Below are positions 41,801-49,463 of a DNA stretch of 64,000 bases, piece by piece. The position numbers were made by a program, and so were the translations under genes. The notes under the pieces are model-generated. The model was given only the letters and a program-made list of their open reading frames with translations, made no database searches and had not been told where the DNA came from. The stretch covers positions 58,382 through 122,381 of the forward strand of contig NZ_LBHV01000013.1 of NCBI RefSeq assembly GCF_001005825.1, given 5' to 3'. Positions within the stretch are counted from its first letter, which is position 1, and each line of letters starts with the position of its first letter. The DNA comes from Rhizobium sp. LC145 (GTDB lineage: Bacteria; Pseudomonadota; Alphaproteobacteria; Rhizobiales; Rhizobiaceae).

Positions 41801-41961
41801 TTGAAGGTCGGCTCCTGACGCGGAGCATCAACCGGAGGCGCGGTCCGCGCCACCGGGCGATCCTCATACCCTACGATGCGCGCGAGTTCCGCCAGCGGAT
41901 CGTCATCGGCAAGAAAATCCGGAACGTCATTCCGGTTACGTGCAAGATTGTTGTCTGCCAT
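38857..41961 (-). CDS. Large SPOR-domain protein
   Basis: This 1034-residue protein has a long acidic, Ala/Pro/Glu-rich cytoplasmic region of about 660 residues. One membrane helix follows (VVMPLAFLGVLVIGGGAIYAWMG), then a periplasmic low-complexity linker and a C-terminal SPOR domain of about 75 residues (GYVIQIASLPSEAEAQRSYQ ... YRVRIPAGSKADAVSLCERY). SPOR domains bind denuded glycan at the division septum, so it is probably a divisome or cell-envelope protein. The huge disordered N-terminal region is unusual beside enteric SPOR proteins, but large versions downstream of argS are common in rhizobia. ATG 41961 is preferred. Confidence 0.87.
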   Translation of the reverse strand: MADNNLARNRNDVPDFLADDDPLAELARIVGYEDRPVARTAPPVDAPRQEPTFNLEDELLREFERYDTPRLDPAHDIALDDAPGLVEEEAVTPSLNSFDAQVEPEAREMNSPEVEPSLSEPVFSPAGPEVPEAEEPEAEAVEAQAYVDIAGHDRYDSEPVTFDAVEVDAEPVSAFSDPEPFEVPAETPHAPDIEEPSFVPSRNEQVMPREEAVIAAPDLDAFDLASELETSIGVAPAVQGAPVVGRAPEPVRKAAYEPGFRMPLANFSAARSSGPTASVMPDTAVASAAIAPAAPTAVSEPPVVPSEAPVAAAPVAQEMPKAEAKITASSVETVSVAASTATFGSVSPASASSEDDFSALDALISDVERYTPPAAAADAAAPAQAISSPTRAPAVEPVAPAAVKAPAAVTPPLVANMDDDLFGDDDFELALDELDLDLDLSEINLDEEDKRPMKPEAVQVPPAKPVAPLKMEVASPAARFEPVVHSRVSSAPASFSSPPISSAPVAVAVRPQPAPVVVPPPVVARETIPADSPSAFDPALIADADEHPEAIADFDVPALPVEEPEQAPVYRPDYDLDLDAELASLLREPAPAKAAPAPKEAEPEFVDFGEPAQAAKPAAQNDLDEFERALEEDFRRSLATPLPAGRDVEREAVIPGAEVVSSRFSPRMVVMPLAFLGVLVIGGGAIYAWMGNGSAGLGSGEPVVIAADSDPIKVLPENPGGKTVPNQDKAVYDRVAGAGQEDPKQEALISSNEEPVDVVQKTLLPETLPLEGENEGEIGSTPVGETEDPRLLPQDGEQAAAGASADQPIAVMPRRVKTMVVRPDGTLVEQEVTQPAPAAQPAAPALAEATDVGGVPAVPANATEVASAAPISTSALPDPALAEPPPAEAVVGAAPAEAAPAVQAPAIAAPIPTARPAEQPVNVVAAVSDRGNVREQAATQPAAAPAQQQTAAIPGGYVIQIASLPSEAEAQRSYQSLSSRFSSVIGGRGVDIKAAAIPGKGTFYRVRIPAGSKADAVSLCERYRGAGGSCLVAQ

Positions 41962-42025
41962 TGTCCCGTCCACTCACCTACACCAACAAGCTTTGCCAGT
42001 GCATTGTGGGGAAACGGTGACAATA

Positions 42026-43792
42026 CTATCGCATCTCGTCCGGTGCAGCAGTGCCCGTTATGGCAAGCCCGGACTTCAAAACAGAAGCGACAGCACGCAC
42101 CAGCCCAAGTCTGGCAATACTCAATTCTCGGTTTTTATCGTTAACAAACCGTAATTCAGGCTGATCCTTGCCTTTATTCCAGTGAGCGTGGAAGAAACTT
42201 GCCAGATCATAGAGGTAAAATGCAAGCCTGTGCGGCTCCTGGGACAGTGCTGCCGCCTCTATTAGCCGTGGATACTCGGCGAGCTTGGCGACGAGCTGCA
42301 ACTCGTTCTCGTCGGCAATATCCTTCGCGGCGGCCGCAAGGTCGAGCGAATCGGTATCAAGGCCCGGAAAAGCCTCCCTCGCCTGCCGGAAAACCGACAT
42401 GCAGCGCGCATGGGCATACTGCACGTAGAAGACGGGATTGTCCTTCGACTGCTCTGTAACCTTTGCAAAGTCGAAGTCCAACGGTTCCGAATTCTTGCGA
42501 TAGAGCATCATGAAGCGGACCGGGTCGCGGCCGACTTCGTCCACCACGTCGCGCAGCGTGACGAAATCGCCGGAGCGCTTCGACATCTTCACCGGCTCGC
42601 CATTGCGGTAGAGCTTCACGAGCTGGCAAAGCAGAACGGTGAGCTTCGCCTTGCCGCCCGAAACCGCCCGCGCCAAAGCCTCGAGCCGCTTCACATAGCC
42701 GCCGTGGTCGGCCCCGAGAATATAGATCATCTCGTCGTAGCCGCGATCGTACTTGTCCTTGAAGTAGGCGACGTCGGCCGCGAAATAGGTATAGCTTCCG
42801 TCCGACTTGATGAGCGGCCGGTCGATATCGTCTCCCACCTCCGTCGAGCGGAAGAGCGTCTGTTCGCGGTCTTCCCAATCCTCCGGCAACTGCCCCTTCG
42901 GCGGCGGCAGCGTGCCGCGATAGACATGGCCCTTGAAGGTCAGATCGTTGATCGCGGTGCGGATGCGCTGAGCGCCGTCGGCATGCAGCATCCGTTCGGA
43001 GAAGAAGATATCGTGATGGACGTTGAGGGCATCCAGATCCTCGCGGATCATCTTCATCATCGCGTCGATCGCCCTGTCCTTGACGAGCGGCATCCACTCC
43101 TCTTCCGGCATGTTGTGAAGCCGTGGACCGAACTCGTCCGCCAGTGCCTGACCGACCGGGACCAGATAATCACCCGGATAGAAACCGGACGGGATTTCCC
43201 CGATGTTCTCGCCAAGCGCCTCGCGGTAGCGCAGGAAGACGGAACGCGCGAGCACGTCGATCTGGCTGCCCGCGTCGTTGATGTAATATTCCTTGGCGAC
43301 GTCGTAGCCGGCGAAGGCCAGGAGATTGGCCAGCGCATCGCCCACCACCGCACCACGGCAATGTCCGACATGCATGGGGCCGGTCGGATTGGCCGACACA
43401 TATTCCACATTCGCCTTCTTGCCGGCGCCGATCTTCGAGCGGCCGTAATCGGTGCCTGCCTCGATCACCGAAGCGAGCAGCCGCTGCCAATAGCCGGTCG
43501 CCAGCCGGATATTGATGAAGCCGGGGCCGGCGACCGAAACCTCGCGGACATCCGCATCGTCCCGCAGCCGCTCGGCGATGAGATCGGCGAGCGCCCGGGG
43601 ATTTGTGCCCAGCGGTTTCGCCAGCACCATGGCGGCATTGGTCGCCACATCGCCATGGCTCTGGTCGCGGGGCGGCTCGACGGTGACACGGCCGAAATCG
43701 ACGTCGCTTCGCTTTTCCTTGATGATATCAAGGGTTTCCAGCGCGCTCTTAATTCTGACTTCGAAATCGGCAAAAAGGTTCATCTCATCCAT
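42026..43792 (-). CDS. argS: Arginyl-tRNA synthetase
   Basis: This 588-residue class I synthetase has a HIGH-type motif (NPTGPMHVGHCRGAVVGDAL), a KMSKS-type motif (VKMSKRSGDFVTLRD), an N-terminal Add-1 domain and a C-terminal DALR anticodon-binding domain. It is transcribed with dgt upstream (43-bp gap) and the SPOR gene downstream. Confidence 0.97.
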   Translation of the reverse strand: MDEMNLFADFEVRIKSALETLDIIKEKRSDVDFGRVTVEPPRDQSHGDVATNAAMVLAKPLGTNPRALADLIAERLRDDADVREVSVAGPGFINIRLATGYWQRLLASVIEAGTDYGRSKIGAGKKANVEYVSANPTGPMHVGHCRGAVVGDALANLLAFAGYDVAKEYYINDAGSQIDVLARSVFLRYREALGENIGEIPSGFYPGDYLVPVGQALADEFGPRLHNMPEEEWMPLVKDRAIDAMMKMIREDLDALNVHHDIFFSERMLHADGAQRIRTAINDLTFKGHVYRGTLPPPKGQLPEDWEDREQTLFRSTEVGDDIDRPLIKSDGSYTYFAADVAYFKDKYDRGYDEMIYILGADHGGYVKRLEALARAVSGGKAKLTVLLCQLVKLYRNGEPVKMSKRSGDFVTLRDVVDEVGRDPVRFMMLYRKNSEPLDFDFAKVTEQSKDNPVFYVQYAHARCMSVFRQAREAFPGLDTDSLDLAAAAKDIADENELQLVAKLAEYPRLIEAAALSQEPHRLAFYLYDLASFFHAHWNKGKDQPELRFVNDKNRELSIARLGLVRAVASVLKSGLAITGTAAPDEMR

Positions 43793-43835
43793 CCAGCCTC
43801 AGATTGCGGCGAGGCACCCGTATCGGTCGCGGTGC

Positions 43836-45053
43836 CTATCGCAAATCGGGTGTATGGTCAAACAACTCGCCATGCGCCTTGACCGCATAGGTATCGGTCA
43901 TGCCGGCGAGATAATCGCCCACATGGCGGGCCCTTGCGGCCTCGCCGAGCCCGGCAATGTGGTTCACCCAATAGTGGCTTCGCATCAGGGTCGGATCGGC
44001 CATGTAGGCGTTGAAGAGGTCGGAGAGGATTTGGGCCGCGCCCGCGCGAATGCGCATGATCTCCGGATGGCGGTAGATGTGCGAGAAGAGCAGTTTCTTG
44101 ATCTGCCGGTCGGTCTCCGCCATCTGCCCGGAAAAGGTGGCGGTAACCCGGTCCGCGTCACGGATATCCTGCGCGCTCTTCGGTTTGAGTTCCTTCAGCC
44201 TATCCTGCGCCACGCCGATCACATCCTCGACCATACGGGTGATCTGCCGGCGCATCATCTCGTGCGTGAAGCGGCTAGCTTCGAGATGCGGATAGCGGCT
44301 GCGCACTTCTGCCATCAGTTCCGACAGAAACGGAACCTCCTCCAGCATCTCGAAGGTGAGCAGGCCTGCGCGCAATCCGTCATCGATGTCGTGCGTGTTG
44401 TAGGCGATATCGTCGGCGATCGCCGCCACCTGCGCTTCCAGGCTCGCGAAGCTTGCGAGTTCCAGATCGTGAAGTTCGCAGTAATCCCGGATCGGCTGCG
44501 GCACCGGACCGCGCGTGCCCTCGCCCGTCTTCGTCAGAAGCGGGCCGTTGTGCTTCACCAGCCCCTCAAGGCTTTCCCAGGTCAGGTTGAGCCCATCGAA
44601 ATCCGCATAGCGCCGCTCCAGCTTGGTGACGATGCGAAGCGACTGGGCGTTATGATCGAAACCACCATAGGGTTTCAGCAGTTCATCGAGCGCATCCTCG
44701 CCCGTATGGCCAAACGGCGTGTGGCCGAAGTCGTGCACCAGGGCCACCCCTTCGGCGAGATCCTCGTCGAGCTTCAGGGCGCGGGCCAGAGCGCGGGCGA
44801 TCTGCGCCACTTCGACGGTATGGGTGAGCCGGGTGCGGTAATGATCGCCATCGGGGCTGATGAAGACCTGCGTTTTGTGCTTCAGGCGGCGAAAGGCGGT
44901 GGTGTGAACGATGCGATCGCGATCCCGCTGGAACTCGGAGCGGGTCAGGCTGCTTGTTTCGGGGAAGAGTCGGCCGCGCGAAGACCAGGGGTCGGTCGCA
45001 TAGACCGCTCTCTCGCCGCTTCCGAAGCCTAGTGCTCTGGTATCGATCGTCAT
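43836..45053 (-). CDS. dgt: Deoxyguanosinetriphosphate triphosphohydrolase-like protein
   Basis: This 405-residue HD-domain phosphohydrolase contains HTAFRRLKHKTQVF, TRLTHTVEVAQIARALA and the VHDFGHTPFGHTGEDAL metal-binding motif, with a C-terminal helical region including DDIAYNTHDIDDGL. It hydrolyses dNTPs to nucleoside and triphosphate. It is divergent from erpA and heads the dgt-argS-SPOR unit. Confidence 0.93.
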   Translation of the reverse strand: MTIDTRALGFGSGERAVYATDPWSSRGRLFPETSSLTRSEFQRDRDRIVHTTAFRRLKHKTQVFISPDGDHYRTRLTHTVEVAQIARALARALKLDEDLAEGVALVHDFGHTPFGHTGEDALDELLKPYGGFDHNAQSLRIVTKLERRYADFDGLNLTWESLEGLVKHNGPLLTKTGEGTRGPVPQPIRDYCELHDLELASFASLEAQVAAIADDIAYNTHDIDDGLRAGLLTFEMLEEVPFLSELMAEVRSRYPHLEASRFTHEMMRRQITRMVEDVIGVAQDRLKELKPKSAQDIRDADRVTATFSGQMAETDRQIKKLLFSHIYRHPEIMRIRAGAAQILSDLFNAYMADPTLMRSHYWVNHIAGLGEAARARHVGDYLAGMTDTYAVKAHGELFDHTPDLR

Positions 45054-45183
45054 GCTGCTTTCCTGGTTCCTGCCTGCATGCCCATTGACGTGCCGTTCAC
45101 GCCTTCATACCTATAGAGCAAACTTGCGCAAAGCAGTTGACATCAAATCTCTCCGGGCCTTGACCCCGGCAGGAGGCGGAAAA

Positions 45184-45513
45184 ATGGAAGCGAATGTAAC
45201 CCTCTCGGATGCCGCCGCAAAGCGGATCGCCGAGATCGTCGGCAACGAAGCCGGCAAACAGGCCCTGCGTGTTTCGGTGGAAGGCGGCGGCTGTTCCGGC
45301 TTTTCCTACAAATTCGACCTCGCCGAATCCCCACAGGACGATGACGTGGTGATCGCGAACGGCGATGCCAAGGTGCTGATCGACAGCCTGTCCCTCGTCT
45401 ATATGGAAGGCTCCGAAATCGATTTCGTCGACAACCTGCTCGGCCAGTCCTTCCAGATCAAGAATCCCAACGCGGTTGCAAGCTGCGGCTGCGGCACCAG
45501 CTTTTCCATCTGA
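45184..45513 (+). CDS. erpA: Iron-sulfur cluster insertion protein (A-type carrier)
   Basis: This 109-residue A-type Fe-S carrier contains VEGGGCSGFSYKF (first conserved cysteine) and the C-terminal SCGCGTSFSI (two cysteines). The overall length and FVDNLLGQSFQIKNPNA block fit ErpA/IscA. It delivers Fe-S clusters to apoproteins. ATG 45184 follows AGGAGGCGG. Confidence 0.93.
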   Translation: MEANVTLSDAAAKRIAEIVGNEAGKQALRVSVEGGGCSGFSYKFDLAESPQDDDVVIANGDAKVLIDSLSLVYMEGSEIDFVDNLLGQSFQIKNPNAVASCGCGTSFSI

Positions 45514-45584
45514 TATCGATCTTCGCACCTTCCCAAGGCCTTCTCTTTCGTTAAAAAGGAGGCCTACGAAGGAGAGCGGGTTTC

Positions 45585-46391
45585 ATGAAGATCGCCACCT
45601 GGAACATCAATGGCGTAAAGGCCAGGATCGATAACCTGCGTCAGTGGCTGGCGGATTCGGCGCCGGATATCGTCTGCCTACAGGAGATCAAGTCGGTCGA
45701 CGAGACCTTTCCTCGCCTGGAGATCGAAGCGCTCGGCTACCACGTCGAGACCCATGGCCAGAAAGGCTTCAACGGCGTGGCGCTGCTTTCCAAGATCAAG
45801 CCGGATGAGGTCATGCGCGGACTTCCGGGCGGCAATGGCCCGGATGGACAAGTGGACGAGCAATCCCGCTATATCGAGGCCGTCTTCTCGCTTCCGGGCC
45901 GCGCATTGCGCGTCGCGTCGATCTACCTACCGAACGGCAATCCTGCCGATGATCCCGTCAAATATCCCTACAAGCTTTCCTGGATGGAACGGCTGCGCGC
46001 CCATGCCGCAAACCTGCTCCTGCTTGAAGAACCGCTGATTCTCGCGGGAGACTACAATGTCATTCCCGAACCGCACGACTGTTTCGATCCTGCCGTATGG
46101 GCGAGCGATGCGCTCTTCCTGCCCGAAACCCGCGCGGCATTCCGGCGGCTCGAAAATCTCGGCCTGGTGGACGCCGTCCGCGCCACCACGGACGCCACGA
46201 AACTCTACTCTTTCTGGGATTACCAGGCGGGGGCCTGGCAGAAGAACAACGGCATCCGCATCGATCACCTGCTCCTTTCGGCGGAAGCGGCCGACCGGCT
46301 GAAATCGACCGTCATCGAAAAGCATGTGCGTGCCTGGGAGAAGCCCTCCGACCATGTACCGGTTGTCGGGCACTTCGATTTCGCAGCCTGA
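45585..46391 (+). CDS. xthA: Exodeoxyribonuclease III
   Basis: This 268-residue AP endonuclease/3'-exonuclease of base excision repair has MKIATWNINGVKARIDNL (catalytic Asn), VCLQEIKSVDETFP (metal-binding Glu), the LAGDYNVIPEPHDCFDP central motif, and C-terminal RIDHLLLSAEAAD and PSDHVPVVG (catalytic Asp-His). AAGGAGAGCG precedes the ATG. Confidence 0.95.
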   Translation: MKIATWNINGVKARIDNLRQWLADSAPDIVCLQEIKSVDETFPRLEIEALGYHVETHGQKGFNGVALLSKIKPDEVMRGLPGGNGPDGQVDEQSRYIEAVFSLPGRALRVASIYLPNGNPADDPVKYPYKLSWMERLRAHAANLLLLEEPLILAGDYNVIPEPHDCFDPAVWASDALFLPETRAAFRRLENLGLVDAVRATTDATKLYSFWDYQAGAWQKNNGIRIDHLLLSAEAADRLKSTVIEKHVRAWEKPSDHVPVVGHFDFAA

Positions 46392-46493
46392 TCAGCCGCA
46401 TGAAAAGAAATTCTCGCGCCTTGTGAGCGGGTTATCCGAAATGACTCATGCACGCGGAGCGATATCCGCGAGCATCCCCGCTGATAGGTGGAT

Positions 46494-47288
46494 TTAGTCG
46501 GCGCCCTTGGCGAATTCCTGCGCCAGCACGACTGCAACGCGCCGGTCCTCTTCGGAAGCCAGCGAGAAGGCCTGCTCCTGCATCTGCTGCATCCAGGGAC
46601 AATCATTCTTCTTGCAGTGATCGAGGGCTGCCGTAAGGAAGGCAAGCCCGCGCACGGATTGCCCTTCCTGGAAAAGCACGTTTCCAAACACGGCCATGGC
46701 GCCTGCATGACCGTTCTTGCGCGCCTGGTTCAGCCATTTCTTGGCCTGCTGGATGTTCGCGGTGCCGCCCTCGCCGGCAAGGATCATCCTGGCGAGCTGG
46801 AACTGCGCTTCCGCCACGCCGAAAGTCGAGGCTGCCTGGAAATAGAGCTGGCGCGCCTGGGCCAGATCGGACCTGACCGGGCTGCCGGGAATGCCGCGGC
46901 GGTAATAGTTGGCAAGCGACAAAAGCGCGTTGATGAAGAAGCCGGTGTCTTCCGAACCCGGCTCGACGCCCTGTGCCGCGATCTCGTTGTAGATCTTGAA
47001 GGCCTCGAAATCGTCCTTGGCGACGCCATCGCCGTAGGCATACATGTTGGCAAGCGCCCAGCGCGAACCGGTATGCCCCTTTTCGGCGGCGTAGCGATAG
47101 GCTTCGACGGCATCTTCCTTCTGGCCGTTCTTGTAGGCTTTGAAACCGAACTTGAAGAGGTCGAAGGGACCCGATTCCTTTGAGACCCCCGCATTGATAT
47201 CGAAGGCCGCAGCCGAACTCGCCAGCACCGAGGCCAGCGACATGCCCAGAAGCAATACTTTCATGGATCCGACGTTAGATTTCGGCAT
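46494..47288 (-). CDS. exoR: ExoR-like periplasmic Sel1-repeat regulator
   Basis: This is a 264-residue exported protein with a signal peptide ending about ASSAAAFD and several Sel1/TPR-like repeats (YKNGQKEDAVEAYRYAAEKGHTGSRWALANMYAYG; ARQLYFQAASTFGVAEAQFQLARM; AKKWLNQARKNGHAGAMAVFG). Sequence, length and position beside xthA fit ExoR, which restrains the ExoS-ChvI two-component system and so controls succinoglycan, motility and host invasion. ATG 47264, just before the signal peptide, is an alternative start. The 47289-47726 interval upstream holds its promoter region and no convincing gene. Confidence 0.82.
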   Translation of the reverse strand: MPKSNVGSMKVLLLGMSLASVLASSAAAFDINAGVSKESGPFDLFKFGFKAYKNGQKEDAVEAYRYAAEKGHTGSRWALANMYAYGDGVAKDDFEAFKIYNEIAAQGVEPGSEDTGFFINALLSLANYYRRGIPGSPVRSDLAQARQLYFQAASTFGVAEAQFQLARMILAGEGGTANIQQAKKWLNQARKNGHAGAMAVFGNVLFQEGQSVRGLAFLTAALDHCKKNDCPWMQQMQEQAFSLASEEDRRVAVVLAQEFAKGAD

Positions 47289-47726
47289 GATACAGTTTCT
47301 TCCACTCTACTCGAGACCCAAGCGGAATTGGACCAGCTGTCCAGTCTCGGTTTCTCCCAGCAGCTCGGCCGTCCGAAAAGAGTCGGCAGCCGTCGTCACT
47401 GACAGATGAAGGAAACTGTAGCTGCCGTTTTCGGCAAGACTACGACCCGCAGCCGCAACTCTCGAAGATCTGAAAGACGATCGCCTTCCAATCTCTCGAA
47501 CACCCGGCTTTTTCTCAAGAAACCCGCCCATGATACTCCAAATACCGCGGTCGCCCCCCGCGATCCGCGACTTTTGCCGGTCTATCGCTGCTCCTCGTTT
47601 GTGGCGGGAAATGGACAGATCGACGCGGCACACACTATGGACAAATTGTCATAAAAAACTGTTGCCAAATCGACACAGATCCAGCGACCCCTAGCCACCT
47701 TCGACGCCCGACCGGCGCTCACTGGA

Positions 47727-47753
47727 AAAAGGCCCGGACGAACCGGGCCTTTT
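47727..47753 (-). terminator. Terminator of the fadL-like gene
   Basis: AAAAGGCCCGG-ACGAA-CCGGGCCTTTT is an 11-bp stem. On the minus strand it follows the fadL-like stop codon by about 28 bp. Confidence 0.85.
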
Positions 47754-47780
47754 CATCATTCGAGATATTCCATCAGCGGA

Positions 47781-49022
47781 TCAGAACTTGACCTTGAGCG
47801 AGGTGGACAGGGCAGCCACCAGATCGCTGTCGTATTCGTAGGTCGCTTCGCGACCGACGCCAACGCCATCGATGGTCGTCGGACGGGACTCGCCGCCGGT
47901 AAGAATGCCGAGAACGCCGGCAAGCCGGATTTCGACATTCTGGTTGGGCGAATAGGCCACGCCCGCGGTGAACAGCCAGGTATCGCTCAGCGTGCCGAAC
48001 TCCTGGGAGGTACCGCGATCCCAGGTGACGCTGACAGCACCGCTCCACTGATCGTTGAACTTGTGGCCGATACCGCCCGTGATCGTCCAGCCATCACGAT
48101 AGCCGAGATCGAGCGAGGTGATTTCGGTTGCTCCCCTGTAGAAAACCACGCGCTGCAATTGGCTCCAGTCGGTCCACTTCACCGAACCGAAGGCGAGCCA
48201 ATCCGGCGCGATGCCCGACTGCACCCTCAACTCGAGCGCATCCGGCATCGCGGCGGAACCCTCGACCGGAATGATCCGGCCACCGAGCGGATGCAAGGCC
48301 GACGGCACCTGTGTCATATCCACCGTGCCGGTGATGTTGTCGAGCTTCACCTGGCTGTAATACATCAGGCTCGCGCGCATCGCGTATTCGGGGATTTCAT
48401 AGGCCACGCCTGCGCGCCAGCCCCAGCCGTCACCTTCGAGATCGAGACGACCGATGCCAGTACCAGGCAGCCCGAGCGCACCGAGAAGCTCCGGCGGAAC
48501 CAGAAGACGCTCCTTGAAACCATCCATCTCGAGATAGTTGACGCCGCCGATCACGCGGAATTTGCCAGGGCCCATATCGAATTTATAGGAACAGGTCACT
48601 GCATAGTTGTCGCTGTTCACCTTGGTTTCGACGTTGTCGCTCGCGCCCGCCCACCGAGCGCCGGGGTTCGCGTGAGCGCCGTAAGGCTGCGAATAGTCGA
48701 ACATGCAGTCCGCCGCATCGCCGATGGACGCTTTCGCGCCGATACGCGGCGACCAGTAGTTTTCGGAATCGTCCGCCTCGGTGGAATAACCCGGTATCGC
48801 GTTCAGATTGCCGTTTGCGGGATTGATGTCCCGGACGTTCTTCACCTTCCGCTGCGGCATCACGAACGTGGCGGTGGATTCCACCGCGAAACGTGACGGA
48901 TCGAAAAGAAGATCGATGTTGTAGCCCCCGCCGCGCTCAAGACCTCCCGCCAAAGCCGTTGATTGAACGGCGCAACCTGCGGCAACCACCAGCAGGCCCC
49001 TCGATATTTTTTTGCTTACCAT
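47781..49022 (-). CDS. FadL/OmpP1-family outer membrane transporter
   Basis: This 413-residue protein has a signal peptide (SRGLLVVAAGCAVQSTALAGG) and repeated amphipathic strands ending in the outer-membrane sorting signal SLKVKF. The N-terminal GLERGGGYNIDLLFDPSRFA segment resembles the FadL plug motif. FadL-family barrels take up long-chain fatty acids and other hydrophobic compounds. ATG 49022 has GGGAG upstream. It is separate from both exoR and valS. Confidence 0.85.
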   Translation of the reverse strand: MVSKKISRGLLVVAAGCAVQSTALAGGLERGGGYNIDLLFDPSRFAVESTATFVMPQRKVKNVRDINPANGNLNAIPGYSTEADDSENYWSPRIGAKASIGDAADCMFDYSQPYGAHANPGARWAGASDNVETKVNSDNYAVTCSYKFDMGPGKFRVIGGVNYLEMDGFKERLLVPPELLGALGLPGTGIGRLDLEGDGWGWRAGVAYEIPEYAMRASLMYYSQVKLDNITGTVDMTQVPSALHPLGGRIIPVEGSAAMPDALELRVQSGIAPDWLAFGSVKWTDWSQLQRVVFYRGATEITSLDLGYRDGWTITGGIGHKFNDQWSGAVSVTWDRGTSQEFGTLSDTWLFTAGVAYSPNQNVEIRLAGVLGILTGGESRPTTIDGVGVGREATYEYDSDLVAALSTSLKVKF

Positions 49023-49367
49023 AATTGCTCCCACTCCCTGGTAAGTGATGAGAATCACTCTAGATGTTTAGCTCTAAATGACAACTTTACGGGGCCGGAG
49101 AGCACTGGCCGCGAAGTGTCTTCAAACTTACGTAAGAAAATGAAACAGGGGCAGAGATCCGCCCCCTTACGCATAAAATTACCTAATTTTTCGCAGACAT
49201 CCGGCGGCGGATAGAATTTTATACTTCACGGGCATGGAATGTTGCCGTTGAGCAACATTTTTTGCTTCTGTGCACCGACAGACATGCAATTGCGGATAAA
49301 GAGACCAAGGCCGGGTGTGCGAAGAATGTCGAGCATTCCCGACCAGTATTGATTCCCTCAAATCACA

Positions 49368-49410
49368 TCGGGCGCGCCTGTGGTGAAGTATCCACCACAG
49401 GCGCGCCCGA
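49368..49410. repeat. 18-bp perfect inverted repeat downstream of valS
   Basis: TCGGGCGCGCCTGTGGTG and its exact complement CACCACAGGCGCGCCCGA flank a 7-bp loop (AAGTATC). There is no T run on either side, so it is not a standard intrinsic terminator. It lies 54 bp after the valS stop, in the interval 49059-49463 that otherwise shows no gene. Confidence 0.7.
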
Positions 49411-49463
49411 ACTTCTTCGATCCGTATGGAGATCGCCGGAACCGGTCAGCTCCGGCTGAAGGC

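Noticed and set aside
47640..47660. GACAAATTGTC palindrome upstream of the fadL-like terminator as an operator
   Set aside because: It is short and AT-rich, about 360 bp from the exoR start with no promoter elements nearby; probably chance.
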